From Planococcus sp. (in: firmicutes) (GTDB lineage Bacteria; Bacillota; Bacilli; Bacillales_A; Planococcaceae), in assembly GCA_030147455.1 (NCBI GenBank), contig JASKZU010000014.1, positions 1 through 18,088 on the forward strand: a stretch of DNA of 18,088 nt, in the 5' to 3' direction. Shown piece after piece: positions 1 through 6,693 of the stretch. Made by a program: the position numbers and the translations under genes. Numbering within the stretch: position 1 is the first letter of the stretch; each line of letters opens with the position of its first letter. Under the pieces are notes generated by a model. It did no database searches. It was not told where the DNA came from and saw only the letters and a list, made by a program, of their open reading frames with translations.

Positions 1-637
1 TGATTGCTTCGACCGGATCGATTCCTTGCCACCACATATGGCTCGGATCGAGGTTGGCGCCGATATAAGGGCCGCATGCTTCCCGCAAGCGCAGCATCGT
101 GCCCGGCGTATGGACTGAAAAACCGCCGTGCAGCTCTAGGCCGATCTTGACGCCCAATGATTTGGCGAGTCTATTTTTTTCTTTCCAGTAGGGGATGATT
201 TTTTCTTCCCATTGCCATTTCAATATTTCCTGGAAATCATTCGGCCATGCGGCAACCGGCCAATTCGGGTACATGGCATGCTCGTGATCGCCTGGACAGC
301 CTGAAAATGTATTGACGACAGGTACTCCAAGCTTCGAGGCGAGTTGCATCGTCTTAACGAGCAATTCATCGGCAGGGCCGGAAATTTTTTGCTGCGGGTG
401 CAGCGGATTGGCATGGCAGCTCAGTGCACTGATAAACAAGCCGGCATCTTTGATTTGCTTTAGGAAACCTTGCTGCTTTTCTTCGTCTTGGAGCAGCTCG
501 TCCAATTTGCAGTGGGCATCACCGGGATAGCCGCCGGTGCCGAGTTCGATTGCTTCGATTCCTTTTGAGGCTACATAGGCCAGCATATCTTCAATGCTTC
601 GGTCAGAAAATAAGACAGTGAAAACGCCCAGTTTCAT
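1..637 (-). CDS. Sugar phosphate isomerase/epimerase family protein (partial, C-terminal end outside window)
   Basis: The first 212 codons of a leftward gene are visible and the reading frame is open at the left edge. The start is ATG at 637, preceded by an AGGAGGG ribosome site (644-650). The N-terminus MKLGVFTVLFSDRSIEDML opens a xylose-isomerase-like (AP endonuclease 2) TIM barrel. Family-type metal and substrate segments follow: the early IELGTGGYPGD strand, a SALSCHANP strand, a VNTFSG strand, the IGLELHGGF strand and the NLDPSHMWWQG segment, in which Glu and Asp/His usually bind a divalent metal. Such enzymes isomerise or epimerise sugars, keto-sugars or inosose intermediates in the cytoplasm. 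The gene is divergent from the LacI regulator and the ABC/dehydrogenase operon and shares their operator-like palindrome, so it probably belongs to the same catabolic pathway. The family is secure; the substrate is not. Confidence 0.9.
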   Translation of the reverse strand, partial: MKLGVFTVLFSDRSIEDMLAYVASKGIEAIELGTGGYPGDAHCKLDELLQDEEKQQGFLKQIKDAGLFISALSCHANPLHPQQKISGPADELLVKTMQLASKLGVPVVNTFSGCPGDHEHAMYPNWPVAAWPNDFQEILKWQWEEKIIPYWKEKNRLAKSLGVKIGLELHGGFSVHTPGTMLRLREACGPYIGANLDPSHMWWQGIDPVEAI

Positions 638-676
638 TGCAATCCCTCCTAAAATAAAATTCAGAATATACTGTCA

Positions 677-690
677 TGTAAACCATTACA
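677..690. promoter_or_regulatory. LacI-family/cre-like operator 1
   Basis: TGTAAACCATTACA has perfect TGTAA/TTACA arms around ACCA. It lies between the isomerase start and its probable promoter. It shares its arms with the sites at 784-797 and 1897-1910, and differs from the Bacillus CcpA cre consensus at one base (C for the central G). Confidence 0.7.
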
Positions 691-695
691 TTTAC

Positions 696-724
696 AACAT
701 ATAGAAATAAGGGCTTGAAATCAA
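696..724 (-). promoter_or_regulatory. Probable promoter of the isomerase gene
   Basis: On the minus strand a TTGATT -35 (719-724) is followed after 17 bases by a TATGTT -10 (696-701). The predicted start point falls near 689, inside or at the edge of the palindrome at 677-690, mirroring the arrangement at the divergent lacI-type promoter. The match to consensus is only moderate. Confidence 0.45.
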
Positions 725-749
725 TAGATTTAAAATAAAAAAATAATTA

Positions 750-778
750 TTGACAGATAATTCTGAACAAACTAAGAT
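750..778 (+). promoter_or_regulatory. Promoter of the LacI-type regulator (and perhaps the whole rightward operon)
   Basis: A perfect TTGACA -35 (750-755), a 17-base spacer and a TAAGAT -10 (773-778) form a good SigA-type promoter. The expected start point near 785 lies inside the operator at 784-797, so a bound repressor would block initiation. Confidence 0.75.
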
Positions 779-783
779 GAAAA

Positions 784-797
784 TGTAATCGATTTCA
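784..797. promoter_or_regulatory. LacI-family/cre-like operator 2
   Basis: TGTAATCGATTTCA is an imperfect palindrome with the central CG typical of LacI-family and CcpA sites. It covers the predicted transcription start of the regulator gene, consistent with autorepression or catabolite repression. Confidence 0.75.
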
Positions 798-841
798 TTT
801 TGATGCAGCGTATCGTGTCATATCAGAAAGAAGGAACGCAT

Positions 842-1831
842 ATGGCAAACATCCAGCAAGTGGCGAAGCAAGCAGGGGTTTCAGTGGCAACGGTTTCCCG
901 GGTACTCAACGGAAACAATAAAGTCACTGCCAAAACCCAAAAAAAAGTAGAGGAGGCGATTCAGGAACTGCAATACGAGCCGAGCATGCTCGGACGCAAC
1001 CTGCGGAACTCGGAAAGCCGGATCGTACTTATTTTGATTCCGTCAATTTCCAACCCGTTTTATTTTGAAGTGATCAAAGGCATCGAAAACATGGCACTCA
1101 GCCAAAATTACAGCATTCTTTTATGCGAAACGGATTCAAAGCCGGAAAAAGAAGAAATTTATTTTGACCTCGTGCGCAAAAAAGTGGCGGACGGCATCAT
1201 CTCGATGGATCCGGCTGTCAACGCAGAAACGCTGAAAGAACTGTCTGCGCATTATGCAATCATCCAGTGCAGTGAATATGGCGGCGGCATCGATATTCCT
1301 TATGTTACGATCGACAGTGAGGAAGCGTCATACCGTGCGGTCAAACACTTGATTCAAATCGGCCATAAAAAAATCGCACTGATGAATTCCGATGAGAAAT
1401 TTTTGTATGCGCGTGAACGGCGGATGGGATATGAACGGGCGCTGCGTGAATACGGTCTGCCTTTTATCAGCGACTTTGTGGTCTATACACATGACTTGGG
1501 CTTCGAGCACGGGCAGCAGGCAATGAGAAAAATTCTTCAGCTTGAAGACCGGCCGACTGCTGTGTTTGCGGTGTCTGACGTACTCGCGATCGGAGCTTTA
1601 AAAGAAATCAACACAAGCGGGCTGCATGTGCCGAATGATATAGCGGTAGTCGGTTTTGACAAAATCGATTTTTCGAACATGACGAATCCTGCGCTCACGA
1701 CCGTTGCGCAGCCGATGTACAAGATGGGATCGGTTGCGGCGCGCATGCTGATCGACAAAATCCAAGGAAAACCGGTGGACAGCGTTGTACTGGGCCATGA
1801 ACTGGTCATACGTGAATCGACCACCGGATAA
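842..1831 (+). CDS. LacI-family transcriptional regulator
   Basis: A 329-residue LacI/GalR-type repressor. The N-terminal helix-turn-helix is clear (IQQVAKQAGVSVATVSRVLN, residues 3-22), followed by the hinge helix (about 45-60) and a periplasmic-binding-protein-like effector domain (about 60-325) with the typical late segments VVGFDKIDF and LTTVAQP. I place the start at ATG 842, where AAGAAGGAA (828-836) is well spaced and the protein begins exactly at the family's usual MANIQQVA. An upstream TTG/ATG pair (800-805) in frame would overlap the operator and adds nothing conserved. It probably binds the three TGTAA/TTACA palindromes around it and controls both the divergent isomerase and the downstream transporter/dehydrogenase genes, with the imported sugar or a derivative as inducer. 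Full family length, no defect seen. Confidence 0.93.
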   Translation: MANIQQVAKQAGVSVATVSRVLNGNNKVTAKTQKKVEEAIQELQYEPSMLGRNLRNSESRIVLILIPSISNPFYFEVIKGIENMALSQNYSILLCETDSKPEKEEIYFDLVRKKVADGIISMDPAVNAETLKELSAHYAIIQCSEYGGGIDIPYVTIDSEEASYRAVKHLIQIGHKKIALMNSDEKFLYARERRMGYERALREYGLPFISDFVVYTHDLGFEHGQQAMRKILQLEDRPTAVFAVSDVLAIGALKEINTSGLHVPNDIAVVGFDKIDFSNMTNPALTTVAQPMYKMGSVAARMLIDKIQGKPVDSVVLGHELVIRESTTG

Positions 1832-1838
1832 AACAGCC

Positions 1839-1887
1839 AAGACCAGCGCTCTGTTATCAAGGGGATTGATGATAGAGCGCTGGCCTT
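1839..1887 (+). other. Strong hairpin between regulator and binding-protein gene
   Basis: CCAGCGCTCT (1843-1852) pairs perfectly with AGAGCGCTGG (1874-1883), extended by AAG/CTT outside one mismatch and by ATCAA/TTGAT inside. No U-run follows on the plus strand, so this is not a standard intrinsic terminator. It may be an attenuator, an RNA-processing or stability element, or a partial terminator that separates the regulator from the transporter genes. Confidence 0.5.
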
Positions 1888-1896
1888 AGCTGGATA

Positions 1897-1910
1897 TGTA
1901 ATCGCTTACA
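1897..1910. promoter_or_regulatory. LacI-family/cre-like operator 3
   Basis: TGTAATCGCTTACA has perfect TGTAA/TTACA arms around TCGC, the most symmetric of the three sites with a CG centre. It lies about 40 bases upstream of the binding-protein start. I do not find a convincing -35/-10 pair next to it, so it may act as a roadblock or auxiliary looping site for transcription from the regulator promoter, or serve a weak promoter. Confidence 0.75.
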
Positions 1911-1933
1911 TTTAGTCGGGCATCTAAAAAATA

Positions 1934-1943
1934 AAAGGGGTGA
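1934..1943 (+). promoter_or_regulatory. Ribosome binding site fixing the GTG start of the binding protein
   Basis: AAAGGGGTGA pairs well with the 16S 3' end. It is 5 bases from GTG 1949 and overlaps the alternative GTG at 1940, which argues for 1949 as the true start. Confidence 0.75.
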
Positions 1944-1948
1944 AGAAC

Positions 1949-2944
1949 GTGAAAAAGGCATGGCTCATTTTATTGGCATTCGTCACGATTTTTGGACTGG
2001 CGGCATGTGGCGGCGGAAGTGAAGAAACGGGAAGCACAGGCTCAACAGGCGGCGGGGAAGGCGGAAGTGAAGGCGAGCAAATGACCATCGGCATTTCGCT
2101 TCCATCGGCGACGCACGGCTGGATGGGCGCATTGATCGACAGCGCCGAAAAGCAGGCGCAGGCATTAAAAGAAAGCGACAATATTGACTACGTCATGACC
2201 AACGCAGCAGATCCGAATAAACAGGCAAACGATGTGGATGATTTGATCGCACAAGACGTGGACGTCATCGTCATGCTGCCGATCGAATCTGCAGCACTGA
2301 GCCCGGTTGGCCAGAAAATCAAAGATGCGGGCATTCCGCTGGTCATCGTTGACCGTGAATTGGAAAACGATGCCGCGACCGTTGTCGTCAAAGGCGACAA
2401 TGAAGGCATCGGCGTTAATGCCGGTAAATACTTTGTCGAGCAACTGGGCGGTGAAGGGAAGATCGTTGAAATCAGCGGGCCGCCGAGTTCTGTAACCGAA
2501 CAGCGCGGCGCAGGATTCAAAGAAGCGGTGGAAGGCGAGCCGGGGATGGAGATCATCGCTTCGCAAAGCGGCGATTTCTCCACCGAAAAATCACTGGAAG
2601 TCATGCAGAACATTCTGCAGGCCAATCCTGAAATCGATGCCGTATTCACGCAAGATGATGGCATGGCGCTGGGTGTTCTTCAGGCCATTAAAGAAGCAGG
2701 GCGTACAGACATTCAATTTGTAACGGGCGCTGGCGGAGCAAAAGGCGTCTTTGAAGATATCCAAAACGACGGCTTGATGAAAGCGACATTCCTGTACTCA
2801 CCGACCATGGTCGAAGATGCGGTGACGATTGCAGGAGACATTGCCAAAGGCGAAGAGCCGGCGGAATCGATGGTCGTGAAAGAAGCGACGCAGGTGACAA
2901 AAGAAAATGTGGATGAGTTTTATGATCCGGAATCAAAATTTTAA
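1949..2944 (+). CDS. CUT2-type sugar ABC transporter substrate-binding lipoprotein
   Basis: A 331-residue ribose/galactose-type binding protein (Peripla_BP_4 class). The N-terminus has a KK pair, a hydrophobic helix and the lipobox LAAC (residues 17-20), so it should be lipid-anchored at Cys20 outside the membrane. A Gly/Ser/Glu-rich linker (about 21-45) precedes the two-lobed binding domain starting at TIGISLPS. Typical elements include NKQANDVDDLIAQDVDVIV, IPLVIVDR and the AVFTQDDGMALGVLQAI segment. The start is GTG 1949, given the AAAGGGGTGA site; GTG 1940 in frame would sit on that site. It feeds the ATPase and permease encoded next. The ligand cannot be read from the sequence; a sugar or polyol is expected. 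Confidence 0.92.
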   Translation: MKKAWLILLAFVTIFGLAACGGGSEETGSTGSTGGGEGGSEGEQMTIGISLPSATHGWMGALIDSAEKQAQALKESDNIDYVMTNAADPNKQANDVDDLIAQDVDVIVMLPIESAALSPVGQKIKDAGIPLVIVDRELENDAATVVVKGDNEGIGVNAGKYFVEQLGGEGKIVEISGPPSSVTEQRGAGFKEAVEGEPGMEIIASQSGDFSTEKSLEVMQNILQANPEIDAVFTQDDGMALGVLQAIKEAGRTDIQFVTGAGGAKGVFEDIQNDGLMKATFLYSPTMVEDAVTIAGDIAKGEEPAESMVVKEATQVTKENVDEFYDPESKF

Positions 2945-2955
2945 GCGGACTGCCG

Positions 2956-2990
2956 GGAAATGCAATAACTTATTGCATTTCCTCTTTTCC
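2956..2990 (+). terminator. Intercistronic hairpin, probable attenuator or mRNA-stabilising element
   Basis: GGAAATGCAATA (2956-2967) pairs perfectly over 12 bases with TATTGCATTTCC (2971-2982) around a 3-base loop, followed by the imperfect T-rich TCTTTTCC. It sits 12 bases after the binding-protein stop and before the ATPase ribosome site. Partial termination or 3'-end protection here would give more binding protein than membrane components. Confidence 0.65.
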
Positions 2991-3007
2991 TATAAGGGGG
3001 CAAGGCG

Positions 3008-4522
3008 ATGACAACCTATCCTTTTGTGGCAATGAAAGGAATCGAAAAAGCATTTAACGGCGTACCGGTGCTGAAAAAAGTGACGCTTGAAGTGGAGGCT
3101 GGTGAAATCCATGCACTGCTCGGCGAAAACGGGGCCGGCAAGTCGACTTTGATGAATATTTTAGGCGGGGTCCATCAGCCGGACGGCGGGCAGATTTTCA
3201 TCAATGGCAGCGAGATGAAACTTCTGAACCCTCATGACTCGCAAGCACAGGGCATCAGCTTTATCCATCAGGAGCTGAATATGGTCGGGGATTTGCGTGT
3301 ATATGAAAACATGTTTCTCGGTTCGGAACTGCGCAGCAAAATCGGTTTTTTGAATGTAGAGGAAATGTGCCGGCAAACCCATGCCATCCTGGCAGAGCTC
3401 GGCGTGTCGATCAACCCGAAAGAATACGTGCGCAACCTTGCCACGTCCTATAAGCAATTGATCGAAATCTCGAAAGCACTGTTGCACAAGTCGAAGCTCA
3501 TCATCATGGACGAGCCGACCACATCGCTTGCGGAACACGAAGTGAACCGGCTGTTTACGCTGATGCGAAAGCTGAAAGAGTCGGGTGTATCCATCATCTA
3601 CATTTCACACAAATTAAAGGAAATCCAGGAAGTGTGCGACCGCTTTACGGTGCTGCGGGACGGGCAGCTCGTGAAAACGGATGTAATGCAGACCGGCAAT
3701 CTTGAGGAAATCACAAGGCTTATGGTCGGAAAAGCGATTTCACAAGAGCGCTTTATCCACGAGCATACATTTGGCGACGTGGCGCTTGAAGTGGTGAACC
3801 TGACAAGTCCCGGCTTGTTCAAGAACATTTCGTTTACCGTGCGAAAAGGCGAGGTGCTCGGATTTACAGGCCTTGCGGGCGACGGGCGGACCGAGTTGTT
3901 CGAGAGTTTGTTCGGCTACCGGAAAAAATATACCGGCGCCGTTAAAGTAAAAGGCCAGCCGGTGAAAATCGATCACCCGCGAAAGGCACTCAAGGCAGGG
4001 CTCGGCTATGTGCCAAAAGATCGAAAAGAAAACGCCATCGTTAAAGATTTGAGCGTCATCCACAACATGAGCTTGTCATCGATGGGCAATTTCGAGCGGA
4101 TGGGTTTTATCCAGGACAAGCAGGAGCAGGACAAATTCCAGACGTATAAAGAAGCGCTCAACATCAAAGTGCACAACCCGCGCATTACGATCGACAAATT
4201 GAGCGGCGGCAACCAGCAAAAAGTGATCATCGCGAAATGGCTTGAGGCGGAGACGGACGTTCTGATTTTCGATAACCCGACTCAGGGCATCGATGTCGGG
4301 GCCAAGCAGGAAATCTACCAGCAGATTTTGCTGCTGGCCCAGTACGGCAAAGCGATCATCATTTTGTCGTCGGAAGCCCCGGAAGTGATGCGTATTTGCC
4401 ATAATATCCATGTTATGTACCACGGGGAAATCACCGCAAGCTTTACCGGCGAGCATGCCAGCGAGGAGCAAATCATGGATTACGCCACAGGAGCGAAGAG
4501 GGAGGGAGAACACATTGGCTAA
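3008..4522 (+). CDS. CUT2-type sugar ABC transporter ATP-binding protein (two fused nucleotide-binding domains)
   Basis: A 504-residue RbsA/MglA-type ATPase, the usual length for the family. Domain 1 has a full Walker A (GENGAGKST, 39-47), a degenerate signature region (LATSYKQ, 144-150) and Walker B LIIMDE (164-169). Domain 2 has the family's degenerate P-loop (GLAGDGRT, 288-295, no Lys), a good signature LSGGNQQK (398-405) and a Walker B whose catalytic Glu position is Asn (FDNPTQG, 421-427). ATP hydrolysis should therefore depend on composite sites formed from both halves. It works on the cytoplasmic side with the permease encoded next. The start is ATG 3008, with AAGGGGG (2994-3000) seven bases away. 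The end overlaps the permease start by 8 bases. Confidence 0.93.
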   Translation: MTTYPFVAMKGIEKAFNGVPVLKKVTLEVEAGEIHALLGENGAGKSTLMNILGGVHQPDGGQIFINGSEMKLLNPHDSQAQGISFIHQELNMVGDLRVYENMFLGSELRSKIGFLNVEEMCRQTHAILAELGVSINPKEYVRNLATSYKQLIEISKALLHKSKLIIMDEPTTSLAEHEVNRLFTLMRKLKESGVSIIYISHKLKEIQEVCDRFTVLRDGQLVKTDVMQTGNLEEITRLMVGKAISQERFIHEHTFGDVALEVVNLTSPGLFKNISFTVRKGEVLGFTGLAGDGRTELFESLFGYRKKYTGAVKVKGQPVKIDHPRKALKAGLGYVPKDRKENAIVKDLSVIHNMSLSSMGNFERMGFIQDKQEQDKFQTYKEALNIKVHNPRITIDKLSGGNQQKVIIAKWLEAETDVLIFDNPTQGIDVGAKQEIYQQILLLAQYGKAIIILSSEAPEVMRICHNIHVMYHGEITASFTGEHASEEQIMDYATGAKREGEHIG

Positions 4523-5489
4523 CGTCGATATGAAAGAATATAGCCGCGAATCGCCCAGCATGAAAAGCCGGCTGTCCTGGCTGTGGTCAGAGTACAGTGT
4601 CATCATCGCCTTCGTCATCATCTTCATTGCCGCATCCGTGATGAATCCGCGGTTCCTTGATATGAACAATCAATTGAATATTTTGATGCAAGTGTCGATC
4701 ATCGGCATTATCGCTCTCGGCATGACAGTCGTGATGCTGTCGGGCGGCATCGATTTATCGGTCGGTTCTGTATTGGCGCTCGCTGGTGTCGTATCAGTGC
4801 TTGCACTCAATGCTTCCGGCAGTATCCTCATCGGGATTTTCACAGCCCTGATGATCGGGGCATTGGCCGGATTTTTGAACGGCTTGATGGTGGCAAAAGG
4901 AAGAATCGCTTCGTTTATCGCCACCCTTGGCATGATGGCAGCGGCGCGGTCGATCGCGCTTTATATAGCAGAAGGCGGGAGCGTATCGGGTGAAGTAAGC
5001 GGATTTACCGCCATCGCCAATACCGATTTGTGGATTTTCGATTTGCCTGTCATCATTTTCTTCGGAATGGCGGTGCTGATTTATATATTGATGCATAAAA
5101 CCCGGTTCGGGCGCTACGTATATGCGCTCGGGTCAAACGAAAAAGCGGCGATGCTGTCAGCGATCCGCGTCGACCGCATCAAAATCGGCGTCTATACATT
5201 GATTGGGACGCTTGTCGGCGTCGCGGCGGTCATTGAGACGTCACGGCTCAATTCGATTTCCTCTTCCAGTTCCGGGGCACAGTACGAGCTGGATGCGATT
5301 GCCGCCGTCATCATCGGAGGCACGCGCATGACCGGCGGGCGCGGAAAAATCATCGGAACGATTTTCGGGATCCTCATTTTGGGTATCTTGAACAATATGA
5401 TGAATTTAATGAACGTCTCGCCTCATTTGCAAGGATTCGTCAAAGGGTTGATTATCATCATTGCCGTCGTGTTCCAAAAACGGGAGTAG
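4515..5489 (+). CDS. CUT2-type sugar ABC transporter permease
   Basis: A 324-residue RbsC-type integral membrane protein with about eight to ten hydrophobic segments. Family signatures are visible: SGGIDLSVGS near the first third, RFGRYVYALGSNEKAAMLSAI (the cytoplasmic coupling loop, cited only as a landmark) and ELDAIAAVIIGGTRMTGGRG. It should form the membrane channel as a homodimer with the fused ATPase. The start is most likely TTG 4515, because GGAGGGAG (4501-4508) is correctly spaced from it and it overlaps the ATPase end (stop 4520-4522), a usual sign of translational coupling. ATG 4530 is a possible alternative. The TAG stop lies directly in front of the GGGGGAG site of the next gene. 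Confidence 0.91.
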   Translation: MANVDMKEYSRESPSMKSRLSWLWSEYSVIIAFVIIFIAASVMNPRFLDMNNQLNILMQVSIIGIIALGMTVVMLSGGIDLSVGSVLALAGVVSVLALNASGSILIGIFTALMIGALAGFLNGLMVAKGRIASFIATLGMMAAARSIALYIAEGGSVSGEVSGFTAIANTDLWIFDLPVIIFFGMAVLIYILMHKTRFGRYVYALGSNEKAAMLSAIRVDRIKIGVYTLIGTLVGVAAVIETSRLNSISSSSSGAQYELDAIAAVIIGGTRMTGGRGKIIGTIFGILILGILNNMMNLMNVSPHLQGFVKGLIIIIAVVFQKRE

Positions 5490-5500
5490 GGGGAGATCGG

Positions 5501-6559
5501 ATGGGCATCAAAGTAGGCATCATTGGGTGCGGTGCGATTACCAAAATGCGCCATGCACCTGAGTATATGGCAAATCCGTATGTGGACGAAATCGTATTCT
5601 ACGACCGCAATCCGGAGCGGGTGGAAGCGATGGTCCTTATGTTCGGCGGAAAGGCTGCAGGCAGTGTAGAAGAGCTGTATGCAGACCCGGATATTGCAGC
5701 GATCAGCGACTGTTCGTCAAACGAGCATCACCACCTGTTTTCCACGCAGGCGCTGTTGAGTGGAAAGCACGTGCTTTGTGAAAAGCCGATTTCATTGACG
5801 CTCGAGCATGCGCGCGAAATTCTGGCTGCACAGAAAAAGTCCGGAAAAAAATTGATGGTCGACCACAACCAGCGGTTTACGCGCGCCCACCAAAAGGCTA
5901 AGGAAATCCTGGCAAGCGGCGAGCTCGGTAAAATTTTGACGTTCCGCACAGCGTTTGGCCATTCCGGGCCTGAATCTTGGGGCATCAACAAAACCCGCTC
6001 GACATGGTTTTTCAAAAAAGAACGTTCAGGTTTCGGCGTCGGCGGGGACCTCGGCATCCATAAAGTAGACCTGCTGCAGTATTTGCTTGATGATGACATC
6101 GTCCGGGTCAGCGCATTTCAAGGAGCGCTGCATAAAACCGATGAAAACGATAAACCAATCGAAGTATGCGACAACCTCGTCTGCAGTTTGGCGACCAGCA
6201 AAGGCTATCTTGGAAACGCCGCTTTTTCGTGGACGTATTACGGGGAAGAAGACAATAGCACGATTGTTTACTGCGAAAAAGGCATTATGAAGATTTACCA
6301 TAACGATGAATACCAATTGCAGCTGATCATGGAAACCGGTGAGAAAATCAACTATCAGCTGGAAGCGATACAGACGAACGATAACCAAACGAATAGCGGC
6401 GTCATTGATGAATTCGTCGAGGCGATTCGGCTGGATAAAGAGCCGCTCGTCACGGGGGACGATGCACTCCAATCACTGAAAGTTATTTTAGGAATTATGG
6501 AATCGGCTGAAACCGAAAAAGTCGTTGCCATCACGAAAGAGTCTCTCCTTCAAACATAA
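5501..6559 (+). CDS. Gfo/Idh/MocA-family NAD(P)-dependent oxidoreductase
   Basis: A 352-residue sugar or inositol dehydrogenase-type enzyme. The N-terminal Rossmann fold carries GIIGCGAI (6-13). The family's CEKPI motif (93-97, catalytic-type Lys95) closes the nucleotide domain. The C-terminal alpha/beta domain holds the GGDLGIHKVD motif, with Asp183 and His187 as the expected catalytic/substrate residues. Members oxidise a hydroxyl of a sugar, sugar derivative or inositol to a ketone using NAD(P). It is the last gene of the transporter operon, 11 bases after the permease, with the ribosome site GGGGGAG fused to the permease TAG stop. With the divergent isomerase it suggests a keto-sugar or inosose type of pathway. 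The substrate is unassigned. Confidence 0.91.
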   Translation: MGIKVGIIGCGAITKMRHAPEYMANPYVDEIVFYDRNPERVEAMVLMFGGKAAGSVEELYADPDIAAISDCSSNEHHHLFSTQALLSGKHVLCEKPISLTLEHAREILAAQKKSGKKLMVDHNQRFTRAHQKAKEILASGELGKILTFRTAFGHSGPESWGINKTRSTWFFKKERSGFGVGGDLGIHKVDLLQYLLDDDIVRVSAFQGALHKTDENDKPIEVCDNLVCSLATSKGYLGNAAFSWTYYGEEDNSTIVYCEKGIMKIYHNDEYQLQLIMETGEKINYQLEAIQTNDNQTNSGVIDEFVEAIRLDKEPLVTGDDALQSLKVILGIMESAETEKVVAITKESLLQT

Positions 6560-6573
6560 AGGAGAGGCTTTTT
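6540..6573 (+). terminator. Rho-independent terminator of the sugar operon
   Basis: An 11-bp stem (6540-6550 with 6559-6569, one G-U pair) with an 8-base loop is followed by TTTTT (6569-6573). The dehydrogenase stop codon lies at the loop and 3' arm, so the last codons are part of the terminator. Confidence 0.85.
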
Positions 6574-6611
6574 GCTTGCCGTTTTGCCTATTCAGCCGGA
6601 TAAAGTCGGGG

Positions 6612-6617
6612 TATACT
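6612..6617 (+). promoter_or_regulatory. Possible -10 element for the nucleotidyltransferase-deaminase unit
   Basis: TATACT lies between the upstream terminator and the nucleotidyltransferase gene. No good -35 stands at 16-18 bases (TTGCCT at 6584-6589 is too far), so this is only a candidate. Confidence 0.35.
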
Positions 6618-6663
6618 GAAAAAAAGAAAAACTTGCCGCCAAATTTACCGCAGCTGCGGCAAG
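6618..6663 (-). terminator. Terminator-like hairpin reading leftward, with no leftward gene to serve
   Basis: CTTGCCGC (6632-6639) pairs with GCGGCAAG (6656-6663). On the minus strand the stem is followed by a long T-rich run (6618-6631, A-rich on plus). On the plus strand nothing T-rich follows. A 12-base palindrome CCGCAGCTGCGG (6648-6659) inside gives an alternative fold. Both flanking genes run rightward. Confidence 0.55.
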
Positions 6664-6693
6664 GGTTTGGAACGGGTGTAGGGAGATAGACAG

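Noticed and set aside
677..690. Calling the three palindromes plain CcpA cre sites
   Set aside because: Each has one mismatch to cre, and their position around a LacI-family gene makes the local regulator at least as likely; both options are kept open.
800..841. TTG/ATG start upstream of the LacI-type regulator
   Set aside because: It coincides with the operator and the expected transcription start, and the conserved N-terminus and ribosome site point to ATG 842.
4410..4514. Permease extended back into the ATPase gene
   Set aside because: The added 35 residues overlap the ATPase C-terminus in another frame; GGAGGGAG places the start at TTG 4515.
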